NCBI GenBank assembly: GCA_963812255.1
Contig: CAWEUM010000007.1
Span: 107,110 to 171,109 of the forward strand
Reading direction: 5' to 3'
Origin: DATJGR01 sp963812255
GTDB taxonomy: Bacteria; Pseudomonadota; Gammaproteobacteria; Pseudomonadales; Azotimanducaceae
Length of the DNA: 64,000 nucleotides
A program made the translations under genes and the position numbers. The notes beneath the pieces are model-generated. The model did no database searches. It worked only from the letters and a program-made list of their open reading frames with translations, and was not told the origin of the DNA. Positions 48,801 through 56,740 of this stretch are shown in pieces; within the stretch, counting starts at the first letter, position 1, and the number at the start of each line of letters is the position of its first letter.

Positions 48801-51800
48801 CGACGGTCCGGCCGAGCGCCGCCTTCGCGGTGTACTCTCGGCTGCGATAGTAGGTAAACCAGTTGGCGAAGTTCTGGATCTCCTGTGCGTAGGTACAGGT
48901 CATCGGATCTCCGTCACCGACCGCACAATCTTTGCGGGCGGAGCCGCCGACGTAGGTGGCGCCGTTGTTGAGGATCTTGATCTGCGTGTGTGGGTCGTTC
49001 CACGCCGGGCGGCCCGCTGCAGTCGTCGTGTAGTACTGCGGCAGATAGATGTTCCAGTTGGTCAGGTTTCTGCTGGAGCCGCTACCATGCAGTCGCGGCA
49101 CGTTGTTCGAGATGAACGTGATCGGTTGGGTCAGGTCGATCGTCTGAATCGGCACATCGTATGGATCCAGCGGCGCCGCAGTCGGCGGCGCGTTTGGAAA
49201 GTCGACGTTGCTGCGGTTCAGGCCGACCCACGGCGTGTACTGGATCTGCGGGTTGTAGTAGATCGTATTGTATTGCGAGTTGCGGGCGCGCCAGACGCCG
49301 TAGATGCCGTAGTTTGGACTGCCGGAGAAGGCGCCGCTGGTATCGGCGGCGAATCCTTCCTCGGTTGGCATGATCCGGTCGTTGCCGTAGACATTGGTCG
49401 TCAACGGCAGCAGATAGCGATACTCCCGAGTCGACGTGCCGGTCTTCTTGTCCTTGACCCCCGCGTTGGTCAGCCAGAACTCGCCTTCGGCGCCATCCGT
49501 CATCATGCCCCAATCCATGCTGCCCGAGTCGTCCATGATGACGAGCACGTTCGCCTCGGCGCTAACGGCATCCTCGAGGGGCACGTTAGCGAGCGGGAAA
49601 TACTGATTCACGTCACCCGGCGGCGGAGGTGTCGGCGGCGGCGGCGCCGCCAGCACGTTGACCGTCACCGTGACCGGCGCCGATGTCGTAGTGCCGTCGT
49701 CGTAGCGGATGACGAATGAATCCTGTCCGACGAAGTTGACGTCGGGGGTGTAGATAAATGATCCGTCCGCTGCAAAATTCTGGAGCAGAGTGTTGGGGTA
49801 GCCCATACCCAATGACGCCGGCGCGGTGTCCTGAATTACCGTCACCGTATCGCCGTCGGGGTCATATGCCTGGTCGACCAGTCCGCCGGATGCAACGATG
49901 TCGAGAACGCTTCCCTGCATGATCGTGTAGGTCACGTTGCCGGCGAGCGCTGGTGGATCGTTGACCGAATTGACGGTCACCGTCACGTTCGCGGTCGACT
50001 TCTCCCCGTCCGCGTCCTGAATCGTGTACGTGAAAAAGTCGGTGCCGTTGAAATTTTCCTTCGGCGTGTACGTGATGATGCTGCCGTTGATCACCAGCGA
50101 ACCGTTCGGCAGTGTCACACTCGTACCTGTCTCATCGATCACGGTTGTCGGTGGTGACTCGGAACTGTTCGGATAGCTGTCGGTACCAATCACCTGCGTA
50201 GTACCCGCACTGATGATCGTGGTCGGGTTGTCGCCGTGCGTATCGTTGGCCAGCACGTCGATGTCGACCGAGCCCCCGTCCTCGTTCATGGTTGCGCTGT
50301 CGTCGACGGCGACGGGAATGTCGTCGACCGAAGCGACCGTCACGACGAAGCTGTCGGTGACGGTGGCACCCGAGGAATCGCGCGCTTCCACCGTGAGGTT
50401 CGCCACCCCGTTCGCGTTCGGCAGGAACGTCAATGTCAGGTTCGCCCCCGCGATCGCCGTATTCACCACGGCCGGGTTGTCATTCGACGTAACCGTGTAA
50501 GTCAACACGTCGCCGTTCGTCGCAATGTCGACGTCGCCGAAGTGAGCGCCCAACCCGAGCACGATGGGTGGTGAGTCTTCCGGCGGGTTCATGTCCGCGA
50601 TTGGTGCTGTGACGGTGGGCGGATCGTTCACCGGCGTCACGTTGATCGACACCGTGGCTGGTGCGCTATCCACCGTGCCGTCGTTGGCCGTGAACGTAAA
50701 GCTGTCCGGACCATTGAGGTTGGGGTTCGGCGTGTACGTCAGATTCGGTGCGGTACCGCTCAACGTGCCTTTGGAAGCCGCGCCGGCGGTGAACGTCAAC
50801 GGATCGCCATCGGTATCGGTCGCGGTCAGCGTCACAGCCTGCGGCGTGTCTTCCGCGGTTGAGATCGCCTGCGCGTTGGCGACCGGTGGATCATTCACCG
50901 CGGAGACCGTGATCGACACTGTCGCCGGTGCGCTATCCACCGTGCCGTCGTTGGCCGTGAACGTGAAACTGTCAGAGCCATTGAAATCGGGATTCGGCGT
51001 GTACGTCAGATTCGGTTCGGTGCCGCTCAACGTGCCGTTTGCCGGCGCACCCGCTGCAAACGTCAGCGGATCTCCATCGGGATCGGTCGCCGTCAGCACG
51101 ATCGACTGCGGCGCATCTTCCGCGGTGGTTACGGCAAGCGCGTTCGCGACCGGCGGATCGTTGACGGCAGTTACCGTGATCGACACTGTCGCGGGCGCGC
51201 TATCCACCGAGCCGTCGTTGGCGACGAAGGTGAAGCTATCGGGGCCGTTGAAATCGGGGTTCGGTGTATAGGTGAAGCTTGGCGACGTGCCGCTCAGCAC
51301 ACCATTCGCCGCCGCACTAGGGACGAAAGTCAGCGCATCACCTTCCGGATCGGATCCGGTCAATGTGATCGTCGTCGTCGAATCTTCGGCCAACGACACC
51401 GCCTGGGCATTCGCGGTAGGCGGATCGTTGACGGCAGTTACCGTGATCGATACCGTCGCGGGCGCGCTGTCTACCGAGCCGTCGTTGGCGACGAAGGTGA
51501 AGCTATCGGGGCCGTTGAAATCGGGGTTCGGTGTATAGGTGAAGCTTGGCGACGTGCCGCTCAGCACACCATTCGCCGCCGCACTAGGGACGAAAGTCAG
51601 CGCATCACCTTCCGGATCGGATCCGGTCAATGTGATCGTCGTGGTCGAATCTTCGGCCAACGACACCGCCTGGGCATTCGCGCTAGGCGGATCGTTGACG
51701 GCAGTTACCGTGATCGATACCGTCGCGGGCGCGCTGTCTACCGAGCCGTCGTTGGCGACGAAGGTGAAGCTATCGGACCCGTTGAAGTTGGGGCTCGGCG

Positions 51801-52332
51801 TGTACGTCAGATTCGGTGCCGTGCCGCTCAATGTGCCGTTGCCCGGCCCGCCCACTACGTTGAATGTCAACGCATCACCGTCCGGGTCCGTTCCCGTCAA
51901 TGTAATCGCAGCGGTCGAATCCTCCGCTGCCGACACCATCTGAGGCGCTGCCGTCGGTGGATCGTTCACTGGGGTCACGTTGATCGAAATCGTCGCCGGT
52001 GCGCTTGGCGACGTTCCATCGAAGGCATTGAAAGAAAAGCTGTCCGAACCGTTGAAGTCGGGGTTGGGTGTGTACGTGACCGCAGGCGGTGTGCCACTCA
52101 AGGTGCCGTTGGCTGGCAGCGCCAATACGTTGAACGCCAACGGATCGCTTTCGGGATCGGTCCCCGTCAGCGTGATCGACAACGGCGCATCTTCCGGCGT
52201 CGTCACGCTCTGGTCAGTCGCGATCGGCGGAAGACCGGATCCAAACGCGGGCTGTCCAGCGCCCCAACAGGCCAGCAGCAACAACAGCGTTGCCGCAACC
52301 TTACCCTGACCTATTCTGCTAAGGGGATACAT
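45802..52332 (-). CDS. pilY1: PilY1-type pilus tip adhesin with long cadherin-like repeat stalk
   Basis: The 2,176-residue exported protein starts at ATG 52332 behind a strong GAGGAGG site. A signal peptide (about 1-32) is followed by nine immunoglobulin-like repeats of about 89 residues (35-895). Most contain an AED or PED start, NPDFNGxDSFTF and the boundary VNDPP; repeats three and four (213-301 and 302-390) are almost identical. A Pro linker (about 896-905) leads to a von Willebrand A domain with the MIDAS sequence DDSGSM at 934-939, then the PilY1 beta-propeller. Near its end are two calcium-binding loops, DVDLNGTADIAYAGD and DLNNDGVIDSNDF. PilY1 primes pilus assembly and acts in adhesion and surface sensing. 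Ordinary PilY1 is about 1,160 residues, so this has an added stalk of about 860. Confidence 0.92.
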   Translation of the reverse strand: MYPLSRIGQGKVAATLLLLLACWGAGQPAFGSGLPPIATDQSVTTPEDAPLSITLTGTDPESDPLAFNVLALPANGTLSGTPPAVTYTPNPDFNGSDSFSFNAFDGTSPSAPATISINVTPVNDPPTAAPQMVSAAEDSTAAITLTGTDPDGDALTFNVVGGPGNGTLSGTAPNLTYTPSPNFNGSDSFTFVANDGSVDSAPATVSITVTAVNDPPSANAQAVSLAEDSTTTITLTGSDPEGDALTFVPSAAANGVLSGTSPSFTYTPNPDFNGPDSFTFVANDGSVDSAPATVSITVTAVNDPPTANAQAVSLAEDSTTTITLTGSDPEGDALTFVPSAAANGVLSGTSPSFTYTPNPDFNGPDSFTFVANDGSVDSAPATVSITVTAVNDPPVANALAVTTAEDAPQSIVLTATDPDGDPLTFAAGAPANGTLSGTEPNLTYTPNPDFNGSDSFTFTANDGTVDSAPATVSITVSAVNDPPVANAQAISTAEDTPQAVTLTATDTDGDPLTFTAGAASKGTLSGTAPNLTYTPNPNLNGPDSFTFTANDGTVDSAPATVSINVTPVNDPPTVTAPIADMNPPEDSPPIVLGLGAHFGDVDIATNGDVLTYTVTSNDNPAVVNTAIAGANLTLTFLPNANGVANLTVEARDSSGATVTDSFVVTVASVDDIPVAVDDSATMNEDGGSVDIDVLANDTHGDNPTTIISAGTTQVIGTDSYPNSSESPPTTVIDETGTSVTLPNGSLVINGSIITYTPKENFNGTDFFTYTIQDADGEKSTANVTVTVNSVNDPPALAGNVTYTIMQGSVLDIVASGGLVDQAYDPDGDTVTVIQDTAPASLGMGYPNTLLQNFAADGSFIYTPDVNFVGQDSFVIRYDDGTTTSAPVTVTVNVLAAPPPPTPPPPGDVNQYFPLANVPLEDAVSAEANVLVIMDDSGSMDWGMMTDGAEGEFWLTNAGVKDKKTGTSTREYRYLLPLTTNVYGNDRIMPTEEGFAADTSGAFSGSPNYGIYGVWRARNSQYNTIYYNPQIQYTPWVGLNRSNVDFPNAPPTAAPLDPYDVPIQTIDLTQPITFISNNVPRLHGSGSSRNLTNWNIYLPQYYTTTAAGRPAWNDPHTQIKILNNGATYVGGSARKDCAVGDGDPMTCTYAQEIQNFANWFTYYRSREYTAKAALGRTVADVSGIRVGYVVLNNSNERTPISSMNSSYQVGNKRAMMDQIYEISSNNGTPLRGALDKAGKYFECRSGGSFGSPNTSPGDPRCPVLPSPEGQCQNNFALLFSDGTWNGSFSTSNNGNAARNNDGDNNTAFDGGKFADSISGTLADVAMYYYERDLHTSLLDGVPTTARDTAGADPSAFGNAGETMHQHMTTYTIGFGLEGLIDPASVEPLPYATPFAWGNPFNDGQAKIDDMLHAAINGRGESLKANNPVLLSSALQSAFRDFSNGSVSVSAVAFNSTALREQTVEYRGFFNLKYNTGDLRALDVDASTGIVDEANPIWRAAPQLDGVSSTNRVIVTFDRVNDTGIPFRYANLNANQRLVMNANEVNYVRGDRSLEEPNGVFRARPQVEGLLGDIVHSAPQFVGAPRAIRRDQSPYPTTDLYSAFKDASASREPLVYIAANDGIMHGFNAVSGTERMGYVPNKLIDGSQRFQNVLDQLTLLTYQHRFFVDITPTVEDVYMPPRIGAINKQWLTTLVGGLGGGGKGYFALNVSDPTTDYASEAAASNAVLWEFTDADDTYPVDSTGTPLGGAVGAVVDKDGLPVKDLGYTYSAAQIVMTNASDGATPPQKKWAAVFGNGYNSTAGIAKLFVLPLENGLDGWQAGDFTKIDTGEGVKSAPDVQAGLPNGLGTPAIIDVDLNGTADIAYAGDLFGNLYRFDISNPDPTQWKATKLFQATYTQGAVTTRQPITTQPYVIKHPTQPGFIIIFGTGSYVTETDGVSTEIQSMYGIWDRGEIAPPTANSNAKATRLVQQVVTNVVDETNANFDKLRIVSANPVNYAVDNGATPGVYGWYFDLAIPRPTLTLQGNPNPDTSGVAPPAAQFPGERAIRRFVPRGSELLITTVVPRDANTCLRSPPGSTFPIDAVTGGNPKRAILDLNNDGVIDSNDFITVGGVQYAAGILFSTDDLNGQLVDPSLLLGTGDADFLFLSGGDQQITIRVAGPEDAKTGRLSWRELDDAN
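51152..51685 (-). repeat. Two 267-bp tandem repeat units inside pilY1, nearly identical
   Basis: Units 51152-51418 and 51419-51685 differ at about six of 267 positions, and a stretch of about 200 bp is identical. A third unit from 51686 starts with the same first 90 bases and then diverges. The spacing equals 89 codons, one adhesin repeat. Such identity in DNA, including third codon positions, indicates a recent duplication or gene conversion and makes copy number likely to vary. Confidence 0.9.
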
Positions 52333-52376
52333 CTCAAACCTCCTCGTGCCACTGCTGTTCAGTCGCATAGGTCACG

Positions 52377-52904
52377 CTAGAAAATCAGGCCGAATGTGCT
52401 CTGCAGCAGCACTCGCGCATTGGTGGTGCCACCGACACCGCGGGCGGTGATTCGAAATATCTCGACGCGGTCGAACAACGAGGCATAAGAGCTTCCCTGC
52501 AAGTACGGGTTGTCGGTGCGCTGCACGCTGGCCACCCATTCGATGATGTAGCGCGGTTGCTCCTTGACACCGTCGAGCGTGTTGGCGGCTACTTCGACGC
52601 TGTTGGCACCGGTCCAGATGTTGGCCTGCTGCCAGCGCTCAGTTTGAGCGTAGTCGGATGCCTTCCACAAACCGTTGTTACCACCCGGCGGAAACAGTGC
52701 CGTCGAATTGACGTTGTTGCGCAGGAACGCTTCGCCCGTTCGCAACGCGACCTCCGCAGATTCGAACGCCAGGACGCTGTCGTGACTGTTGCGCGCCATG
52801 CGCTCTTCCATGCTCGTCGTCTGCACCGCCGATACGCCGATGATCGTCAGCACCAACAACAGGACGAGGCTGATGAAAAGGGCGACTCCTCGCTGATTCT
52901 TCAT
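52377..52904 (-). CDS. pilX: Minor pilin assembly protein PilX
   Basis: The 175-residue protein starts MKNQRGVALFISLVLLLVLT with GVSAVQTTSMEERMARNS following. This is the PilX form, with Gly before Val and no Glu at +5 of the class III signal. The rest contains AFESAEVALRTGEAFLRNN and a C-terminal segment typical of the PilX/GspK-like group. PilX pairs with PilY1, V, W and E in the priming complex. It is 12 bases after pilW and 45 bases before pilY1. I start at ATG 52904; upstream reading frame is untranslated overlap. Confidence 0.85.
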   Translation of the reverse strand: MKNQRGVALFISLVLLLVLTIIGVSAVQTTSMEERMARNSHDSVLAFESAEVALRTGEAFLRNNVNSTALFPPGGNNGLWKASDYAQTERWQQANIWTGANSVEVAANTLDGVKEQPRYIIEWVASVQRTDNPYLQGSSYASLFDRVEIFRITARGVGGTTNARVLLQSTFGLIF

Positions 52905-52915
52905 GGCGCGATCAC

Positions 52916-54028
52916 CTAGTTCCTGAAACTGATGGTCTGGCTGAAAGTCCGAGTTAACGGCACCGCGGTTTCGTTGACGACATCGACGCTGTTGGCCGTT
53001 ACCGACACGCGCAGCGCGCGAATGGCGTTCGCCCCGACCTGGTCGTACGTGACATACCGATTGGTGTTGGTGACGGTGTCGTTCGTCGTGTCGATACCGA
53101 AACGGACGCGTAGTTGTTCGATGCCCTCGATCAATTCGACCGGCGCGTCCTCGCTGGTCTTGCGCCACAACGACCACGGCACCTGATTCCGGTTGTTGGT
53201 ACCGCTGCCCTGCGCCACGTAGTAGACGTCCGTCAGGACCCGTCCGACGCTGGCGCCTTGCGCATTGTTGGCTTCGCCGTAGGGGATACCCGTCGGCGAC
53301 AACGAAGCACCTGCGGCGTTCTGGTAAAGCGCAGCGCCGACCGCGGGCGCTGTATCGCGCACCAGCGTCGCGGCAGGTCCGCCAGGTGCGGTAATGCTCG
53401 CGAGGCGAAATACCGTGGCCTGCTCACAGTTGTTGATCGCGACGAAGTTGCCGTCGGTGAAACCCAGGCCGCCCGCGGGGACCTCGACCGTCGGATTCGA
53501 ATCCGACTGCACGATCGCGGCGATGCGCGCTCCGGGAACCTGTACATGACGCAGGACCAGGATGTCGCTGAGTGGTTTCAGCTTGGTGATATCGACGCCG
53601 TTGGCGGCGATGTAACCCACCGCGGACCCGACCCTCGGCAACGTCGTCAGCGCGGGCGTCCAGTCGTTGACGCTGTTGCCGTTGTTGGTGCCGTGATAGG
53701 CCTCAATCGGCGTCGTGATATTGAATTCGAAAATCTGGTTCCACGCCCCGTTGAGGGTCTTGTAGAGCTTGCCGGGCTCCGGGTCGCAGCCGAAATAGCC
53801 GGCCGCGCGCGCGTCACGACTGATGAAATCCACCGCGAATCGCGCATTTTCCTGCATTCGCGATTGCCCGTTCAGCAATGCGTACGTCTGGTTGTTGCCG
53901 ACGAACAACGTCACGATACCGGCGGTCACGATGACACCCAGCGCCAGTGCCAGCATCAGTTCGATCAGTGAAAAACCCTGCAGGCGTTTGATGGCGCGCG
54001 GCTGTTTGATGATTGGTGCGCGTTTCAT
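52916..54028 (-). CDS. pilW: Minor pilin PilW
   Basis: The 370-residue prepilin starts at ATG 54028. The class III signal is at LQGFSLIELMLALALGVIVT, with Gly at -1, Phe at +1 and Glu at +5. The large soluble domain begins with NARFAVDFISRDARAAGYFGC, characteristic of PilW, the GspJ-like minor pilin at the tip of the pilus. The gene overlaps neither neighbour; pilV ends seven bases upstream and pilX starts 11 bases downstream. Confidence 0.9.
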   Translation of the reverse strand: MKRAPIIKQPRAIKRLQGFSLIELMLALALGVIVTAGIVTLFVGNNQTYALLNGQSRMQENARFAVDFISRDARAAGYFGCDPEPGKLYKTLNGAWNQIFEFNITTPIEAYHGTNNGNSVNDWTPALTTLPRVGSAVGYIAANGVDITKLKPLSDILVLRHVQVPGARIAAIVQSDSNPTVEVPAGGLGFTDGNFVAINNCEQATVFRLASITAPGGPAATLVRDTAPAVGAALYQNAAGASLSPTGIPYGEANNAQGASVGRVLTDVYYVAQGSGTNNRNQVPWSLWRKTSEDAPVELIEGIEQLRVRFGIDTTNDTVTNTNRYVTYDQVGANAIRALRVSVTANSVDVVNETAVPLTRTFSQTISFRN

Positions 54029-54035
54029 GCTCGCC

Positions 54036-54551
54036 TCATCCCTCGCTGTCGATCGAGATCGACGTCGGTGCCGGCTGGTTCGGCTCCTGCCACTGCACCG
54101 TGATCGTGATGATACCGGTGCCCGCATTGACGGCGATCTGACCGTCACCGCTGGGCAAACCTGGCTCTTTGTCCGCCGCCGGCAGAATGGTGCCGTCACG
54201 CAGCGGGACGCAATTCGCATTGGTGTTCCACTTTCCCAACGAACATTTCCAGACCGACTGATCGAAGGTAACCATCTGCGCGGCGGTGCACGCAGCTGCG
54301 TAGCAGTCCTGCGCGGCTGCCGGCGCCGTGGCCAGATTCAGCCCGCCATAGTTCGAGCCGGGGTTGGCGCGGATCCTGTCGAGCATGCCGTAGGCGAGTT
54401 GCACCGCCTCGCCGCGCACGAGCGCGCCCCTGTTGTTCTGCAGACTGACCATCTGCAATCCGGTGATGCCGAGCACGCCAATGCCCATCACGAGCACGGC
54501 GACCAGCAACTCGATCATCGAAAAGCCACGTTGCGTTCTGCTATTCGTCAT
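54036..54551 (-). CDS. pilV: Minor pilin PilV
   Basis: The 171-residue prepilin has the signal QRGFSMIELLVAVLVMGIGV with Gly/Phe cleavage and Glu at +5, then LGITGLQMVSLQNNRGALVR. This is the pattern of PilV (GspI-like). Its start overlaps the end of the upstream FimU-type gene by four bases. The C-terminus has ITITVQWQEPNQ, the beta strand that closes GspI-type folds. Confidence 0.9.
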   Translation of the reverse strand: MTNSRTQRGFSMIELLVAVLVMGIGVLGITGLQMVSLQNNRGALVRGEAVQLAYGMLDRIRANPGSNYGGLNLATAPAAAQDCYAAACTAAQMVTFDQSVWKCSLGKWNTNANCVPLRDGTILPAADKEPGLPSGDGQIAVNAGTGIITITVQWQEPNQPAPTSISIDSEG

Positions 54552-55117
54552 GGTGCACAGTCCAGATCGGCTACTGGAGGTTCCCGGCTCGAGACACGTC
54601 CGATCAATGCGAGCGATATCTCGCGACCAACGTGCTGCGTCGGGTTACACAGATCAAAGAGACCCGCCGCAGCCGGTGGCAGCAGCAGGCCCCGCGAGTT
54701 GAAAGACAGCGTGCCGACACCATCGAGGCCACCGACTCCGTCGAGCGTATTGCCATCCAGCGCGGCGAAATCGCGCAGCTCACTGCCATCGTTTGGACAC
54801 GCGCCGGTGCCGACGACGACACACCAGCCCGGACCCCACTCGTTGCCGCCTGCGCTGGCATCAACCGCCTGCACCGAGACCGTGGCCCCGCGTCGTCCCG
54901 CTTCGCTGCGGGCGTACTGAATCGCCACCATGAAGTCGTTCACTTGAGCGGTCAGCGTGCGTTGTGCAACGAAATTGTTGAAGGCGGGCAGCGCGAGTCC
55001 GATCAGCACCGAGGCGATTGCCAAGGTCACCATGATTTCGATGATCGTGATGCCGCGCTGGCGCCGAGGCCGCGACTGGCATGGTTTCGAAGCCGTATTC
55101 ATATCCTCGTCACTCAT
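54548..55117 (-). CDS. fimU: Minor pilin FimU/FimT type (GspH-like)
   Basis: The 189-residue prepilin has the signal RQRGITIIEIMVTLAIASVL, with Gly then Ile rather than Phe and Glu at +5. The N-terminal helix continues in LALPAFNNFVAQRTLTAQVN. The soluble part is of GspH/FimT type (FMVAIQYARSEAGRRGATVS), and cysteines at WCVVVG, ACPND and LFDLCNP could form disulfides. The start is ATG 55117, or possibly ATG 55102. It heads the fimU-pilV-W-X-Y1-Y2 block. Confidence 0.82.
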   Translation of the reverse strand: MSDEDMNTASKPCQSRPRRQRGITIIEIMVTLAIASVLIGLALPAFNNFVAQRTLTAQVNDFMVAIQYARSEAGRRGATVSVQAVDASAGGNEWGPGWCVVVGTGACPNDGSELRDFAALDGNTLDGVGGLDGVGTLSFNSRGLLLPPAAAGLFDLCNPTQHVGREISLALIGRVSSREPPVADLDCAP

Positions 55118-55277
55118 TCGATGGGTCGGTCGAGACCGGCATCGCTACTGCCCCATGACGGGTGTGCAGCCAGTCTAGGCAACCGCGCTCGCGAGGGAAG
55201 CGAACGCCGATGAATGGAATAGTCCTGCAGCATGAGCGGTGTAACGGGAATGTAGCGACGGCAAAGTCCCGGTGCCG

Positions 55278-55709
55278 CTAGTGCCCCCACCCCGTTTCGT
55301 TCGTGTCACCGAAGTCCCCGTCGTTGTTTCGGTCCCAGCGTTGCGCGCCACTGGCGTCTATCTCGAGTATGCCGTTGCCCATCACCGGCCCCGACGTCGG
55401 TGTCGCCCGGATGGTGAACGTGTCGTCAGTTGCTGCGGTCACGACGATCGAATACATCGTCGTACTCGGGGTGCAGATATTCGCTGTTACTGCGCCGGTA
55501 TCGGCGCCGCCGACCAGTCCCTTGTACGTGAACGCCGCACTCGCCAGGCGCTCCATGCTCTGCGCGCACAGCATCAGATCCTTTTCCGCATTCGTGCGTT
55601 GGGTTCGAACGCTGTATTCGGTATAGATAGGCACCGCGACCGCCGAGATGATCGCCATGATCGCCAGAGCCACGAGAAGCTCGATGAGCGTGAAACCACG
55701 GGTATGCAT
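55278..55709 (-). CDS. pilE: Minor pilin PilE
   Basis: The 143-residue prepilin begins MHTRGFTLIELLVALAIMAI, with Gly/Phe cleavage and Glu at +5. AVPIYTEYSVRTQRTNAEKD follows, as in PilE of Pseudomonas and Xanthomonas. In those species pilE is at the end of the minor pilin cluster, whereas here it comes first, 160 bases upstream of fimU. It may have its own promoter. Two cysteines (LMLCAQ and ANICTP) can form the usual pilin disulfide. Confidence 0.85.
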   Translation of the reverse strand: MHTRGFTLIELLVALAIMAIISAVAVPIYTEYSVRTQRTNAEKDLMLCAQSMERLASAAFTYKGLVGGADTGAVTANICTPSTTMYSIVVTAATDDTFTIRATPTSGPVMGNGILEIDASGAQRWDRNNDGDFGDTNETGWGH

Positions 55710-55812
55710 GCGCTATGCCTTTATTCGCCTTGCGGGACTCTATAGAGGCGTTGGGATGCGCCCAACGGCGTGCCGCCAAACGGTTGCTTTGCGCCGATGA
55801 GCGGGCATCCAC

Positions 55813-56247
55813 TCAGGACGGGACGGCCTCCACCTTCAGGATCGAGACGTCGAAGATCAGATCCTTGCCGGCCAATGGATGATTGAAGTCGACTACGACC
55901 AGATCGCCTTCGATGGAGCGCACCACCCCAGGCAACTCGCCCCCCGGGCCGGCGAACGACACCACCAGACCCGGCTCCGGCGCAACGGTGCCAAACTGCG
56001 CCAGTGGCATCAAACGCAGATTCTCGTCGCGCAACTCACCGAAACCGTCGGCAGCGGCGATGGGCAGTTGCTCGTCGGCACCGGCCGCCAAACCGAACAT
56101 CGCTCGTTCGAAGCCAGGCAACAAACTGCCATCACCGACGATGAACGTAGCCGGTTTTTTTCGACGCGTGGAGTCGACCTCCTCGCCACTCGCGAGCAGC
56201 ACAGAGAAGTGCAGGGTCACGCGCGTGTGGGGTCCAACCACGATCAT
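55813..56247 (-). CDS. fkpB: FKBP-type peptidyl-prolyl isomerase, SlpA family
   Basis: The 144-residue protein starts at ATG 56247. VTLHFSVLLASGEEVDSTRR is followed by the FKBP core GDGSLLPGFERAMFGLAAGA, then the IF (insert-in-flap) chaperone domain of the SlyD/SlpA group, with HPLAGKDLIFDV at its end. It lacks the His-rich tail of SlyD. It speeds prolyl isomerisation in the cytosol. It lies after lspA with 16 bases between, as in E. coli and many relatives (ribF-ileS-lspA-fkpB-ispH). Confidence 0.92.
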   Translation of the reverse strand: MIVVGPHTRVTLHFSVLLASGEEVDSTRRKKPATFIVGDGSLLPGFERAMFGLAAGADEQLPIAAADGFGELRDENLRLMPLAQFGTVAPEPGLVVSFAGPGGELPGVVRSIEGDLVVVDFNHPLAGKDLIFDVSILKVEAVPS

Positions 56248-56263
56248 TGAAAAATCGGCAGGT

Positions 56264-56740
56264 TCAACGCGTGGCCCGTTCGCGACGCAGGTCACGTAAC
56301 ATCGCGAAGATCCACAATGTCGCACCGATCGTGATCGCTGAATCCGCGACGTTGAAGATCGGGAAGTAGTGCTCGCCCCAGTGCGCGAGCGCGAAGTCGA
56401 CGACATAGCCATGCAATGCCCGATCCCACAGGTTGCCCAACGCACCGCCGAGCACAAGCCCGTATGCCCAGCCGAGCAGGCGTTCCCGATCGGGCAAGCG
56501 GCGAATCTCGGTCACCAGAAACGCGGAGAACGCGACCGCCAATGCCACGAACACCCAGCGTTGCCAACCGCTCTGACCCGCGAGAAGGCTGAACGCCGCA
56601 CCGTCGTTGTGCGCCTTGATCCAACTGAATACCGGCAGCACACGCACTTCCTCGCCTAACGCCAGCATGTTGCTGACGATGAATTTCGTTACGCGATCGA
56701 GGATCCAGGTGACACCGGCCAGCACGAACCACTTAGTCAT
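56264..56740 (-). CDS. lspA: Lipoprotein signal peptidase (signal peptidase II)
   Basis: The 158-residue enzyme has four membrane helices and the two catalytic aspartates, in LGGALGNLWDRALHGYVVDF and FPIFNVADSAITIG. The N-terminal ILDRVTKFIV is also typical. It cleaves the signal from prolipoproteins after diacylglycerol attachment. I start at ATG 56740, which overlaps the ribF stop by eight bases. An ileS gene, usually between ribF and lspA, is absent here. Confidence 0.94.
   Translation of the reverse strand: MTKWFVLAGVTWILDRVTKFIVSNMLALGEEVRVLPVFSWIKAHNDGAAFSLLAGQSGWQRWVFVALAVAFSAFLVTEIRRLPDRERLLGWAYGLVLGGALGNLWDRALHGYVVDFALAHWGEHYFPIFNVADSAITIGATLWIFAMLRDLRRERATR

Noticed and set aside
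51152..51685. Tandem repeats considered as a CRISPR array
   Set aside because: Units are 267 bp without spacers, lie in frame inside pilY1 and encode 89-residue protein repeats.
50564..51943. Long open frames on the plus strand opposite the pilY1 repeats, with repeated MKLGDVPLSTPFAAALG starts
   Set aside because: They mirror the repeat codons of pilY1 on the other strand; the repetition comes from the DNA repeats, and no ribosome site or family match supports them.
55120..55145. Sigma-54-like GG-N10-GC site upstream of fimU that PilR might use
   Set aside because: GG and GC are spaced correctly but the remaining consensus is poor and the start would leave fewer than 12 bases before ATG. 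In Pseudomonas, PilR acts on pilA rather than this operon.
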